The notes beneath the pieces were generated by a model. That model was given only the letters and a program-made list of their open reading frames with translations, was not told the origin of the DNA and did not search any database. From Myxococcales bacterium (lineage in GTDB: Bacteria > Myxococcota > Myxococcia > Myxococcales > Myxococcaceae), in contig JAUXRI010000229.1 in the NCBI GenBank assembly GCA_030681895.1, positions 1-64,000 on the forward strand: a DNA stretch of 64,000 nucleotides, written 5' to 3'. This document shows, in pieces, positions 1-8,037 of this stretch. A program made the position numbers and the translations under genes. Within the stretch, counting starts at the first letter, position 1, and the number at the start of each line of letters is the position of its first letter.

Positions 1-342
1 TGACGCTTCTCTTCGGCAACGCGTGCTTCTTCGGCCAGCCGTGCCGCTTCCTCGGCCTGACGCTTCTCCTCGGCAACGCGTGCTTCTTCGGCCAGCCGTG
101 CCGCTTCCTCGGCCTGACGCTTCTCCTCGGCAACACGTGCCTCTTCGGCCAGCCGCGCTGCTTCCTCGGCCTGACGCTTCTCCTCGGCAACGCGTGCCTC
201 TTCCGCGAGCCGCGCCGCTTCCTCGGCCTGACGCTTCTCCTCCGCAACGCGTGCCTCTTCCGCAAGCCGCGCCGCCTCTTCCGCCTGACGCTTCTCCTCG
301 GCAATTCGCGCGGCCTCGTCGGCCTGGCGCTTCTCTTCCGCG
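1..342 (-). repeat. 57-bp in-frame tandem repeat encoding the coiled coil
   Basis: Unit starts recur at 1, 58, 115, 172, 229 and 286, giving an exact 57-bp period, i.e. 19 codons. Copies differ by a few synonymous or conservative changes (for example gcttcttcggcc versus gcctcttccgcg). Around 325 the period breaks to a shorter, diverged unit that joins the non-repetitive part of the gene. The array continues past the left edge, so its total copy number is unknown. Confidence 0.9.
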
Positions 343-983
343 ATGCGCGCCTCTTCTTCCCGTCTCCGCCACTCTTCGGCCGGGACGGAGTCGAGCGCGC
401 CGGAGCGCAACAACACCTCGAGCAGTGGCCGCTGCGCCGCCGGCATCGACGCGCCAGAGACGAAGTTCGTCCACCCCGAGACGAGCGCGCGCTCGTCGTC
501 CGACAGGAAGGCCGCAGCGCGAGAGAGATCCTTCACCCTGACCCACGGCGCCTCGTGCGAGGTCGACGCGACCTCGAACGCCAACCTCGCGACGGCCGCG
601 CCCGGAACCTGCGCCGCGCCCTCGACCGGCATCTCCTCGAAGCGGGCTCCGTCGGCCGTGGCGACGACGTTTCGCACCGACGCGAGCAGGCGGGCCGAGC
701 GCTCATCGGCCTCGGTCAGGCCCAATTCTTCGAACGTCTCAGGGTCGGTCTGGCCAACCTCTCCGCGAGCCCACAGCGCGTCGAACTGTGACAGCGCGAG
801 CCGCTTGTCTCGCAGCAACCCCTGGAGCGGCGCGGCGATGCCGAACTGGCCATCGACGTCGACGAGGTCGCCCTGCGAGTAGAACAGGCGCGTCTCACGA
901 CCGCGGTGACTGCACGTGACGGCGCCAGTGGCCTTGAGGGCGTGCGCGTCGAAGAGGGCCTCAGCTACCTGCGTGTTCGGCAC
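1..983 (-). CDS. DUF4388-like protein with long Ala/Glu/Arg coiled coil (3' end cut by window)
   Basis: The gene leaves the window on the left, so only the first ~327 codons are present. GTG at 983 is the start I chose: the frame upstream is closed by the trmL stop (TAG, 993-995), 9 bases away, so the two genes probably form one transcript. Residues 1 to ~75 look like the small DUF4388/PatA N-terminal domain that is common in Myxococcota (TGAVTC, then RLFYSQGDLV, then a helical pair). Residues ~75-200 are a mixed helical region I cannot assign. From residue ~200 the protein becomes an almost perfect 19-residue repeat rich in Ala, Glu and Arg (AEEAARLAEEARVAEEKRQ), predicted to form a long charged coiled coil. 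The function is unknown; DUF4388 proteins are usually linked to signalling or gliding-type regulators. The domain assignment is by pattern only and is moderately certain; that the frame is coding is clear. Confidence 0.7.
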   Translation of the reverse strand, partial: MPNTQVAEALFDAHALKATGAVTCSHRGRETRLFYSQGDLVDVDGQFGIAAPLQGLLRDKRLALSQFDALWARGEVGQTDPETFEELGLTEADERSARLLASVRNVVATADGARFEEMPVEGAAQVPGAAVARLAFEVASTSHEAPWVRVKDLSRAAAFLSDDERALVSGWTNFVSGASMPAAQRPLLEVLLRSGALDSVPAEEWRRREEEARIAEEKRQADEAARIAEEKRQAEEAARLAEEARVAEEKRQAEEAARLAEEARVAEEKRQAEEAARLAEEARVAEEKRQAEEAARLAEEARVAEEKRQAEEAARLAEEARVAEEKR

Positions 984-992
984 GGGCGCAGT

Positions 993-1478
993 CTAGCCAT
1001 GGATCTGGCGCAACGCCTCGTAGGCGGCGATTCCGACCGAGGTCGACAGGTTGAGGCCCCGCCGATCGTCGAGCATGGGAATCGTCACGCGGACGCCGTC
1101 GGAGCCATCGAGCACGGCTTCAGGCAGGCCCGTGGGCTCGGCTCCGAAGACGAGGTGGTCGCCGGGCGCAAAGCGCGTCTGCCAGAGGCCCGCGCCGCCG
1201 AGGCCCGTGAAGAGGAACCGGCGCACCGAGCCCGTGTCGGCGACGTACGCCTCCCACGAGGGGTAGAGCTTGAGGAACACCTTGTCCCAGTAGTCGAGGC
1301 CCGCCCGGCGCAGCTGCTTGTCGTCGATGGAGAAGCCGAGCGGCTCGATCAACACCAGCTTGCACCCGGTGCAGGCGCACAGCCGGGCGACGTTGCCGGT
1401 GTTCGGAGGAATCTGCGGAGAAACGAGCACCAGCGTGAGCGGGTTCTCGTGTGGAGGAAGGGTCGGGCTATGGTGCAC
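993..1478 (-). CDS. trmL: tRNA (cytidine(34)-2'-O)-methyltransferase TrmL
   Basis: A 161-residue SPOUT methyltransferase. TrmL 2'-O-methylates the wobble base of some tRNA-Leu species in the cytoplasm using S-adenosylmethionine. Family signatures are clear: SPQIPPNTGNVARLC near residue 20, the RRAGLDYW block near residue 65, the FGAEPTGLP cofactor loop near residue 118, and the knot motif LNLSTSVGIAAYEALRQ at the C-terminus. Length matches the family (~155). The start is GTG; no better start lies between it and the conserved N-terminal strand. Only 4 bases separate this start from the divergent DUF192 start, so the promoters must overlap or one start is slightly misplaced. Confidence 0.93.
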   Translation of the reverse strand: MHHSPTLPPHENPLTLVLVSPQIPPNTGNVARLCACTGCKLVLIEPLGFSIDDKQLRRAGLDYWDKVFLKLYPSWEAYVADTGSVRRFLFTGLGGAGLWQTRFAPGDHLVFGAEPTGLPEAVLDGSDGVRVTIPMLDDRRGLNLSTSVGIAAYEALRQIHG

Positions 1479-1482
1479 GGAC

Positions 1483-1845
1483 GTGACGCGCTTTCAGGTG
1501 AAGAACGCCACCCGGAACACGCTGTTGGCCGACGACGCCGGAGCGGCCGACTCGTTCATCACGCGGTTCAAGGGGCTGATGGGGGTGACGGACTTCCCGA
1601 TGGGCCGGGGTCTGCACATCGTGCCGTGCACCTCGATCCACACCTTCTTCATGAAGATCGCCATCGACGCCTTGTTCCTCGATCGAGACGGGGTGGTCGT
1701 CGACGTCTACCACGCGCTGAAGCCCTGGCGCATGAGCCGGTTCCACCCTTCCGCACGGAGTGTTCTCGAGCTTCCTGCCGGAACTGCACTTTCCAGTGGA
1801 ACCGCGGCCGGGGATCGGCTCCTCTTCGTCCCTCGCGCTGGCTGA
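1483..1845 (+). CDS. DUF192 family protein
   Basis: A 120-residue protein made almost entirely of one DUF192 domain. Diagnostic segments are the FKGLMGV block near residue 30 (GLM is the family hallmark), the GRGLHIVPCTSIHTFFM segment where the short HTFFM core is conserved, the hydrophobic FLDRDGVVVDVY strand, and the C-terminal VLELPAGTALSSG with GDRL. Many family members are exported, but no signal peptide is seen here, suggesting a cytoplasmic version. GTG at 1483 was chosen because it retains the first strand; GTG at 1498 is an alternative. Molecular function of the family is not established. Confidence 0.85.
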   Translation: MTRFQVKNATRNTLLADDAGAADSFITRFKGLMGVTDFPMGRGLHIVPCTSIHTFFMKIAIDALFLDRDGVVVDVYHALKPWRMSRFHPSARSVLELPAGTALSSGTAAGDRLLFVPRAG

Positions 1846-1912
1846 CAGCGCTTGTCGCATGGGTGCCGATTTGCTTTCCTCTCAAACGCTTCAAAACGTG
1901 CCCACTCAACAC

Positions 1913-2677
1913 ATGCGCATCGAGGTCAGCGGCCAAAGCCACGTCGGGATGAAGCGCAACCACAACGAGGACAACTACGTCCTCGTTCCGGAAGAGCGCC
2001 TCTTCGTGGTGGCAGACGGCATGGGCGGTCACTCCTCGGGTGAGGTCGCCTCGAAGATCGCCGTCGAAGAGATGCAGGAGTTCTTCCGCATGACCGGCCA
2101 GGACCAGGACATCACCTGGCCCTACAAGATGGATAAGGCGCGGAACTACGACGAGAACCGGCTGGCCACGGGCGTGAAGCTGGCCAACATGCGCATCTTC
2201 GAGAAGGCCACTGCCGAGTCCAAGTACAAGGGCATGGGCACCACGATCGTCGGCGTGTACTTCGCGCGCGACAACGAGGTCTGCGTCGCCCACGTCGGTG
2301 ACAGCCGCGTCTATTTCTTCCGCGACGGCGTGCTCAAGCAGGTCACCGAAGACCACTCGTTGCTCAACGACTACCTGAAGGCGAAGAAGCTTACGCCCGA
2401 AGAGATCGAAGCCTTCCCGCACAAGAACGTGATCGTTCGCGCGCTGGGCATGAAGGACAACGTCATCGTCGACGTCTCGCGCGTCGAGCCGAAAGACGGA
2501 GACATCTTCCTGCTCTGCTCCGACGGCCTCTCGGGCATGGTGCCGGACGCGCAGATTCAGCAGGTGCTGCAGAACCAGACCGATCTCGAGAAGGCCTGCG
2601 GCCAGCTGATCGATCTCGCGAACGCGAACGGTGGCAACGACAACGTCACCTGCGTGCTCGCCCGCTTCAGGCACTGA
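1913..2677 (+). CDS. PP2C-family protein Ser/Thr phosphatase
   Basis: A 254-residue stand-alone PP2C catalytic domain, which removes phosphate from Ser/Thr residues using a two-metal centre. The motifs appear in canonical order: RNHNEDNY near residue 17, VADGMGGHSSGE near residue 37 (metal-binding Asp-Gly), HVGDSRVYFFRDG near residue 127, the LCSDGLSGM block near residue 202, and the terminal GGNDNVTCVL containing the last metal-binding Asp. There is no membrane segment or extra domain, so it should act in the cytoplasm. It is the natural counter-enzyme for Hanks-type kinases such as the two in this window. ATG at 1913 begins just before the first beta strand, typical of the family; longer upstream starts would add unrelated sequence. 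Confidence 0.93.
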   Translation: MRIEVSGQSHVGMKRNHNEDNYVLVPEERLFVVADGMGGHSSGEVASKIAVEEMQEFFRMTGQDQDITWPYKMDKARNYDENRLATGVKLANMRIFEKATAESKYKGMGTTIVGVYFARDNEVCVAHVGDSRVYFFRDGVLKQVTEDHSLLNDYLKAKKLTPEEIEAFPHKNVIVRALGMKDNVIVDVSRVEPKDGDIFLLCSDGLSGMVPDAQIQQVLQNQTDLEKACGQLIDLANANGGNDNVTCVLARFRH

Positions 2678-2681
2678 GCCG

Positions 2682-3155
2682 TCAGTACGCTGAGCCGTCT
2701 TTGTGCGTGAAGCGCCAGGCGCCACTGGCCATCACCGCGACCAGATCATCGTTCGGGTAGTCGACGAGATCTCCCGCCGTTCGATCGCCGACCTCGAGAT
2801 AGACGGCGTCGGCGTTCGAGCGATTGACGAGGTGGTGCGCCACGCCGGAGCCTGCAGCGAAGCCACCGCACATGCCGGGGCGCAGCGGGTGCTCCCCCTC
2901 ACTCGTCACCAGCGTCGGGGTTCCTTCGAGGACGAAGAAGAACTCCTGCTGCCGCGAGTGCGCGTGCAGGAGCGCCGACTGGGCGCCGGGCGCGAGCCGG
3001 GTGAGGTTGACGCCGAAGCTCGTGAGCCCGAGCAGGTCGCCGAGTACGCGCTTCTCGCGCCCCTCCATCAAGGCCGCGAACGGCGGTGGGTAGACGGACT
3101 TCCGCGCGCGCGGAGGAACGTCGGCGGCAAACACGGTGATGGGCGTCGAGGTCAT
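2682..3155 (-). CDS. Cupin-domain protein
   Basis: A 157-residue single-domain cupin. The first cupin motif is visible as HAHSRQQEFFFVLEG (two His and a Glu as likely metal ligands) near residue 65; the second motif is GSGVAHHLVNRS near residue 102, with a His in the expected position. Many such small cupins bind a metal and either act as isomerases/dioxygenases or bind small molecules; the sequence does not say which. It ends 4 bases from the stop of the convergent phosphatase gene. The divergent arrangement seen in classic operons is absent: the AraC gene downstream lies on the same strand, 58 bases past nothing more than a short gap, so they may share a transcript order AraC then cupin only if the strand order is read from 4002 downward. 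Confidence 0.85.
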   Translation of the reverse strand: MTSTPITVFAADVPPRARKSVYPPPFAALMEGREKRVLGDLLGLTSFGVNLTRLAPGAQSALLHAHSRQQEFFFVLEGTPTLVTSEGEHPLRPGMCGGFAAGSGVAHHLVNRSNADAVYLEVGDRTAGDLVDYPNDDLVAVMASGAWRFTHKDGSAY

Positions 3156-3213
3156 GCCGAGAGCTTCGCCGATGGACCGGGGCCCGAGGCGCTCGACCTG
3201 GTGCCTCGAACGC

Positions 3214-4002
3214 TCAGCGGAAGATCGACGGCGCGACGCCGAACCGCGCCTGGAACGCCGCTACGAAGCGCCGGCGAGATCGATAGCCGCACGCGAACGC
3301 GATCGACTTGAGCGGCTCCCCCGACGTCTGTAGCAACCCCAGCGCCTGATGAAGTCGAGCTTCGAGAATCAGGCCGCGCAGCGACGCCTCCTCACGAGCC
3401 AGGCGACGACGCAACGTCGCGCCGCTCATCGACAGCGCACGTTCGACCTGCGGCGACGTCCACCGGCGCGCCGGGGCCGCACCGACCAGGGCACGAACCT
3501 GAGCGCAGACACTGTCGACACGACCTCGGAGGAAGCCCGAGTGGCCGCGACGGGCGAGCGCAAGCAGCAGGCGAACGAGCGCAAGGTCGCGACCTGCACC
3601 GGGGCTCAGCGCCTCTGGCTCCATCAGGCCGGCGAGCGCTTCGCTCACGTCTCGCACCGGCAAGACACTGACGAGCGATGGCGACGGCACCGCCGCTCCG
3701 TGAGCGGCCAGAATGGAGCGCGCGAGCTCGACCAGCCGCCACTCGAACGAGACGATGACGGCACGGTAGTCACGACCTCGGGCTGGCGCGTTCTCGACGT
3801 CGAGCGCGAGCGGCTGGTGCACCATCACCGCCTCGCCCACCGCGCACCGCCACGTCTGTTCACCGGAGAACACCCGCTTCTCACCCGCGAGCACCACCAT
3901 GAGCGTCGGAGCGTCGACCTGGACGGCGCGCAGGTGGTGACGAACGCTCGCGACCGGTCCGGTCAGTTGGCGGAGCCGACGAAGGAGCGCCTGGGTCTTC
4001 AC
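3214..4002 (-). CDS. AraC-family transcriptional regulator
   Basis: A 262-residue regulator. The N-terminal ~150 residues fit a cupin-like sensor domain (short strands, TLMVVLAGEKRVFSGEQ). The C-terminal ~100 residues hold two helix-turn-helix units of the AraC type: the first around LSMSGATLRRRLAREEASLRG, shown here only in part, and the second around IAFACGYRSRRRFVAAFQARFG, whose GY-S-x-x-x-F core is the family signature. The start is GTG at 4002, supported by the 4-base GTGA overlap with the stop of the upstream nucleotidyltransferase gene, which implies translational coupling. It may regulate its own operon with the MurU-like and AmgK-like genes. The ligand is unknown. Confidence 0.87.
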   Translation of the reverse strand: MKTQALLRRLRQLTGPVASVRHHLRAVQVDAPTLMVVLAGEKRVFSGEQTWRCAVGEAVMVHQPLALDVENAPARGRDYRAVIVSFEWRLVELARSILAAHGAAVPSPSLVSVLPVRDVSEALAGLMEPEALSPGAGRDLALVRLLLALARRGHSGFLRGRVDSVCAQVRALVGAAPARRWTSPQVERALSMSGATLRRRLAREEASLRGLILEARLHQALGLLQTSGEPLKSIAFACGYRSRRRFVAAFQARFGVAPSIFR

Positions 4003-5033
4003 GTCATCGGCACGCGCACGCCACGCGGCGCGAGGATGACGTCTTCGTACAGCCGGCCGCCTTCGACCTCGGTGCCGTCGAGCACGGCGACGCGGTTCAG
4101 GTGCGCGCCGTCGCCGATCTTCACGTCGTTGCCGACCGAGACGCCCGCGCCGATGCGCACGTTCTTGCCGAGGCTCACGTTCTCGCCGAACCACGCCGGC
4201 CCCGAGATGCGCGCGTCGCCGAGCCGCGCCGTCGGGTGCGCCCAGGCGGAGAGGCCATGGCGCAGCATGCCCGCGAGGGGAGACGCTTCGCCGAAGCGCA
4301 CGAGCGGGACCTGACCGAACAACACGTCACGATGCGTGGCCGCGTAGCGCTGCGGCGTGCCCATGTCGGACCAGTACACGTCGGAGTCCGTCACCACGTG
4401 CCCGCGCACCGTTCCACCGGCTTCGATGAGCCGCACGTACACGTCACGGTTGATGTCGATGGGTCCCGTCGGCGCCATGAAGTCGAACACCTTCGGCGAC
4501 AGCACGTGCACGCCGGTGAAGTGCCACGACGACAGGCGCTCGCCGCCAGGGCCTTTGCCCGCGATGCGCCGTACCGTTCGCGCCTCGTCGAGCTCGACCG
4601 CGTTGTACGTCTCGCCCTCGGGCATCGGCAGCAACACCATCGTCGCGTCCGCTCCGCTCGCCTCGTGCGCATCGACGATCGGCTTCAAGTCGACCGCAAA
4701 GAGCACGTCGCCGTTGAGGACCACCGAGGTACCAACCGAGAGGAAGTCCTTCAGGCCACGAATGCCACCGCCGGTGCCTTGAATCTCACCAGCCTCGTGC
4801 GAGACGGTGAGCGACAGACCCAGCCGCGTGCTCTCGGCGTGCGCGACCGACTCCATCACCTCGGGCAGGTGGTGCGTGTTGATGCCCACCTCGGTGACGC
4901 CCAGCTGTCGAATCGTCGAGAACGCGTAACGAAGGAGCGGCCGCCCGTAGAACGGAATCGCCGGCTTGGGCCAGAGGTTCGTCAGGGGCCTCAGGCGGGT
5001 GCCGAGGCCGGCGCACAGCACCATCGCGCGCAT
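3999..5033 (-). CDS. MurU-like sugar-1-phosphate nucleotidyltransferase with C-terminal hexapeptide helix
   Basis: A 344-residue enzyme of the NTP-transferase family. The nucleotide-binding signature is LCAGLGTRLRPLT (residues ~6-18) followed by PKPAIPF; NGDV near residue 108 supplies the catalytic metal-binding Asp, and W-x-D near residue 220 (YWSDMGTP) the second. Residues ~255-340 form a left-handed beta-helix tail (GENVSLGKNVRIGAGVSVG pattern). It lies 5 bases downstream of an AmgK-like kinase gene. In Pseudomonas, AmgK phosphorylates MurNAc and MurU converts MurNAc-1-P to UDP-MurNAc, a salvage route that bypasses MurA. By context I infer the same role, but MurU proper is ~225 residues and lacks the tail, so a mannose- or glucose-1-P nucleotidyltransferase remains possible. 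Confidence 0.83.
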   Translation of the reverse strand: MRAMVLCAGLGTRLRPLTNLWPKPAIPFYGRPLLRYAFSTIRQLGVTEVGINTHHLPEVMESVAHAESTRLGLSLTVSHEAGEIQGTGGGIRGLKDFLSVGTSVVLNGDVLFAVDLKPIVDAHEASGADATMVLLPMPEGETYNAVELDEARTVRRIAGKGPGGERLSSWHFTGVHVLSPKVFDFMAPTGPIDINRDVYVRLIEAGGTVRGHVVTDSDVYWSDMGTPQRYAATHRDVLFGQVPLVRFGEASPLAGMLRHGLSAWAHPTARLGDARISGPAWFGENVSLGKNVRIGAGVSVGNDVKIGDGAHLNRVAVLDGTEVEGGRLYEDVILAPRGVRVPMT

Positions 5034-5038
5034 CTGCG

Positions 5039-6073
5039 TCAGCTCAATTCCGGCACGTACTTCGCGACGATGGTGCGCAGATCGGCGAGCTCGGGCTGCG
5101 CGTCGAGCGCGGCCTTCACGTACCGCAACGACGCGGGGATGCTGACGAGGAAGCCGGGGTTGCCCTTCACGCGGTTGATGAACTCGAAGCGGCCCGCGTC
5201 TTTCAGCTTTCGCTGCACGGTGAGCAGATCGAAGAACTGCTTGAACGGCTTCGGGTCGATGCGCTCCTTCGTCTCTTTCTCGAACGCCGCGAGGTACGCG
5301 TCGAGCATCGCGTCGACGAAGGCGCGGTCGAGCTCGACGTAGCTGTCACGCAGCAGCGCGACGAGATCGTACTGGCGAGGCCCCTGCAGCGCGTCCTGGA
5401 AGTCGATGACGACGAGCTCGCCATCCTTCACCATCAGATTTCTCGACTGGTAGTCGCGGTGGGTGAAGCCACGCGGCGCGGCGGCGAGCTGCCCGGCGAT
5501 GCGTTGAAAGATAGCGTCGAGCTGCGCGCGCTCCTCGGTGGTCGGCTTCTTCCCGCTCCACGCCTCGAGGCCCCACTCGCGAAAGTGGTGCAGCTCCCAG
5601 TCGTACAGCTCGACGTCGAACGCGCGGGTGAAGGCGAGACAGCCCGGGTCGACCTGCTTCTCGGCTTTCGCGCGCAGCTTCGCGAGGAGTTCGACGGCGC
5701 GGCGGTACCACGTCTCTTTGTCGCCCTTGAGGATCGCCTGCTCGAACGTCTCGTCGGTCAGATCCTCGAGCACCATGATGCCGGCGGGCTCGTCGTAGCG
5801 GAGGATGCGCGGCACGCGGATGCCCAGCGTCGTCAGGTAGCGGTGCACGTTGACGAAGGGCAGCTCGGTGGGCGCAGCGCCGCTCGAGGCCTCTTCGCTC
5901 TTCTTCGCCGCGTCGGGCGGCATCACCATGAGCACCCACGACTTCGGTGGCGTGCCGACGCGGTAGTAGCTGCGGTTCGACGCGTCACCCTTGAGCTTCA
6001 ACACGGGCACGTCGCCGATGGAGTGACCGACCGCGTGCTCCACCTGGGCGATGAGGCGCTTCTCGAGGTCCAT
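5039..6073 (-). CDS. AmgK-like anomeric sugar kinase (APH-fold phosphotransferase)
   Basis: A 344-residue protein-kinase-like-fold sugar kinase. Residues ~30-38 (DASNRSYYR) form the nucleotide-binding loop typical of the AmgK group; the catalytic loop is HRDYQSRN at 205-212 and the metal-binding motif is IDFQD at 223-227, followed by GPRQYDLVALLRDSY. This pattern, including HRDY-x-x-RN and DFQDA-x-x-GP, matches AmgK, which phosphorylates MurNAc or GlcNAc at C1. ATG at 6073 was chosen because the upstream frame codes for unrelated low-complexity sequence. The gene is followed after 5 bases by the MurU-like gene, reproducing the known amgK-murU pair. The substrate is inferred from the family and the pairing. 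Confidence 0.87.
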   Translation of the reverse strand: MDLEKRLIAQVEHAVGHSIGDVPVLKLKGDASNRSYYRVGTPPKSWVLMVMPPDAAKKSEEASSGAAPTELPFVNVHRYLTTLGIRVPRILRYDEPAGIMVLEDLTDETFEQAILKGDKETWYRRAVELLAKLRAKAEKQVDPGCLAFTRAFDVELYDWELHHFREWGLEAWSGKKPTTEERAQLDAIFQRIAGQLAAAPRGFTHRDYQSRNLMVKDGELVVIDFQDALQGPRQYDLVALLRDSYVELDRAFVDAMLDAYLAAFEKETKERIDPKPFKQFFDLLTVQRKLKDAGRFEFINRVKGNPGFLVSIPASLRYVKAALDAQPELADLRTIVAKYVPELS

Positions 6074-6083
6074 GCAGCGCTGC

Positions 6084-6968
6084 TTACCGCTCCCGGCGCA
6101 GCGGCAGGAGTTCAAACGACAGCGCGAGCATGGTGGGGAAGCGGCCGGCCTTCTCGGGGATCGCGGCGAGCGAGGCGTCGGTGAAGCCGTGCGTGGCGAC
6201 GACGACGACGACAGGCTCGTGCGCTTCGTTTCGGCCCGGGCCCACGCGAAGCACGCCAGCCTTGCCGAACAATCGCGAGATGACCTCTTCGACGGCGGCC
6301 GCAAGCTCGGGGTCATCCTGGTCTTCGGAGTGGCCCTCGCGGTTCCAATCTTCCTGGAAGAGCACGCCCTGCTCTTTCGCTTCGCGGAGCAACGCGAACG
6401 CGTCGGGGGGACGGTCGGGTCGCAAAATGGAGCCGCCGAGCTTGCTCTGCACGGTGCCCACGGCGGTCAACGACTGGAAGCTGCCCGAGGTGACTGCGGT
6501 GGCGCGCGGGTCGGTCTTCTCGAAGCCGTCACGAATCGACTTCTTGATCGGCGCCTGCTGCTGCGCGGTCTGCGCTTTGTTCGTCGGGAGCTGCGGCTTG
6601 CCGCCCGATTTCTGGGCTCCGGGTTTGGGCCCGAAGACGCGCGCGAAGAACCCACTGGGCTTGTCTTCACGCTCCGCCTGCTCGCGGGTCTCGGCGTGGT
6701 GTTCTCTGGCTTCCTTCGCGCCGTCTTGCTCGGCGTGCGCCATCGCGTGGGCGAGCTGCTCCATGCTGTGGGCGCCCGTGTCTTCCGCCGCCTTCTGCGC
6801 CTCGAGGTGAGTCGGTTCGCTGTGGAGCGAGTCGTCGGACTGGCCGCTCTTGAGCTTCTGCTCCTTCTGCACCTGCGGGCGGTTGCTGGGCCGCCGCAGC
6901 CTGGCCTGCTGAGCAGCGGACGGTTGCGGCGCCCGGGTGGGAACGCGCGAGGGAGGTACGCGGGTCAC
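6084..6968 (-). CDS. Hypothetical protein, polar N-terminal half, small C-terminal domain
   Basis: I do not recognise a family. With GTG at 6968 the product is ~294 residues (ATG at 6995 would give 303, but would overlap the divergent YgiT-type gene by two bases). The first ~130 residues are Gln/Glu/Ala/Lys-rich and probably disordered. The last ~150 residues look globular, with a strand FSIS-like run and a segment VVVVVATHGFTDASLAAIPEK near residue 265, cited here as two hydrophobic strands. No signal peptide or membrane segment is present. It ends 10 bases before the AmgK-like start on the same strand, so it is the likely first gene of that operon. Confidence 0.7.
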   Translation of the reverse strand: MTRVPPSRVPTRAPQPSAAQQARLRRPSNRPQVQKEQKLKSGQSDDSLHSEPTHLEAQKAAEDTGAHSMEQLAHAMAHAEQDGAKEAREHHAETREQAEREDKPSGFFARVFGPKPGAQKSGGKPQLPTNKAQTAQQQAPIKKSIRDGFEKTDPRATAVTSGSFQSLTAVGTVQSKLGGSILRPDRPPDAFALLREAKEQGVLFQEDWNREGHSEDQDDPELAAAVEEVISRLFGKAGVLRVGPGRNEAHEPVVVVVATHGFTDASLAAIPEKAGRFPTMLALSFELLPLRRER

Positions 6969-6993
6969 GGTGGCGCTATGGTAGCGCACTTCC

Positions 6994-7215
6994 ATGGCTG
7001 ACTACGCCAAGCGTGACTACGGCCGATGCCCGTGCGGGGGGGCTTATGACAACCGCTCCGTCGAGGTGCGCCTGACGGTGAACGGCAAGGTCGTCGTGCT
7101 GACCGACGTGCCGCAGGGTGCCTGCCCGAACTGCGGCTCACGCGTCTACAAGGCCGAGGTGCTCGAGCGCATCGAGACGTTGATGAAGGGCGTGAAGGTG
7201 AAGAAGGCGATGTGA
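6994..7215 (+). CDS. YgiT-type zinc-finger protein
   Basis: A 73-residue protein with two Cys pairs: CPCG near residue 12 and CPNCG near residue 46, spaced as in the YgiT/MqsA N-terminal zinc finger. The VPQGACPNCGSRVYKAEV block is typical (VP, then Cys pair, then a Tyr and a short helix). In MqsA and related antitoxins this finger precedes a DNA-binding domain, but here the protein stops after the finger. No MqsR- or HigB-like toxin gene is adjacent, so an antitoxin role is not supported. The following 209 bases to 7424 hold no convincing gene; a small inverted repeat (GAGCGT/ACGCTC, 7214-7229) sits across the stop codon and has no T-run. Confidence 0.8.
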   Translation: MADYAKRDYGRCPCGGAYDNRSVEVRLTVNGKVVVLTDVPQGACPNCGSRVYKAEVLERIETLMKGVKVKKAM

Positions 7216-7424
7216 GCGTGCTGACGCTCGCGTGGCGCTTCACGGAGAGAGAGTGCGACGCCACCCGAGTGGAAAAGCCGCGAGGAGTGGTGCCCAGAGG
7301 TCTGGGCGGACCGGGAGTTGAACCCGAACGTTGTTGAGACGTCTTCCAGGAGCGTGTGGGGCATGTCCGGGCAGGTGGCGTCGCGAGGGGTGAGACGCGC
7401 GGCCTTCTGAGACCTGACGCCGTG

Positions 7425-8033
7425 TCAGCGACCCGCTTTTCGTTTTCTTCGGAGCCGCTTCTCCAGCGAAGTCTTCGCGAGTGGGCCGATATCGGGATCA
7501 TCGAGCAGCTCTGAAAGCAGTCGCTCCGCTTCCGCCAGCCGGCAGCGGCGCACGGAAGCCACGAGGAAGCCGCGCTCCTTCCCGTAGGCGCGGTTGCGAA
7601 TCAGCGCCTCGACCTGTGGAAAGTCCTTCTGCAGCGCAAGGCGAGCAATGGCGACCGACAGGCCTCGGCGCAGATGATCATCGTCGGTCTGGATGAACTG
7701 CTCGACGAGAAACGCAAAGTGCGGTCGAGCGGATGGGCCTCCGAGGGCACGGCCAATTCCTTCTCGAATCTCACCTGAGTACCGCACGCCGAGGTGCTTC
7801 AACAGCACGGGCACCGCAGCGGGATGATCGTCTCGGTGGCCGGCCAGGTCCCAAACGGAACGCACCGGAAAGCCTACCGCGGCCAGGTCGTTCAAGAGCT
7901 CTCGCGATTCCTCCGCTTGCTGCTGAGCGAATTGCATGCGCTGCGCCTGCCGATCCGCGAGTCTGCGAGCGAGCTCAGGGTTCTTCGCGAGTTCGGCGGC
8001 CGCAGCCGCCATCGCTTCTCGCGCGGTCGGCAT
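7425..8033 (-). CDS. HEAT-like helical repeat protein, function unknown
   Basis: A 202-residue cytoplasmic protein. Residues 1-55 form a charged helix with many Ala, Gln and Arg (RRLADRQAQRMQFAQQQAEE). Residues ~65-195 read as alternating amphipathic helices with HEAT/PBS-lyase-like spacing (AVPVLLKHLGV, EIREGIGRALGG, HLRRGLSVAIARLAL, GFLVASVRRCRLAEAERLL). Such repeats normally act as protein-binding scaffolds. The start ATG is 4 bases after the stop of the UbiA-family gene, so it is likely the last gene of the ugd operon. I infer only scaffolding. Confidence 0.75.
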   Translation of the reverse strand: MPTAREAMAAAAAELAKNPELARRLADRQAQRMQFAQQQAEESRELLNDLAAVGFPVRSVWDLAGHRDDHPAAVPVLLKHLGVRYSGEIREGIGRALGGPSARPHFAFLVEQFIQTDDDHLRRGLSVAIARLALQKDFPQVEALIRNRAYGKERGFLVASVRRCRLAEAERLLSELLDDPDIGPLAKTSLEKRLRRKRKAGR

Positions 8034-8037
8034 GCCC

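Noticed and set aside
23..882. Pro/Arg-rich open frames on the plus strand at the left edge.
   Set aside because: They are the complement of the Ala/Glu/Arg coiled-coil repeat on the minus strand, whose reading is regular and begins with a recognisable domain.
6994..7215. YgiT-type zinc finger as the antitoxin of a toxin-antitoxin pair.
   Set aside because: No small toxin gene (MqsR-, HigB- or RelE-like) lies on either side, and the HTH part of MqsA is absent.
7231..7410. Plus-strand open frame rich in Trp (PPEWKSREEWCPEVW).
   Set aside because: No ATG, GTG or TTG start in the upstream part, no domain, and it occupies a short gap where random open frames are frequent at this GC content.
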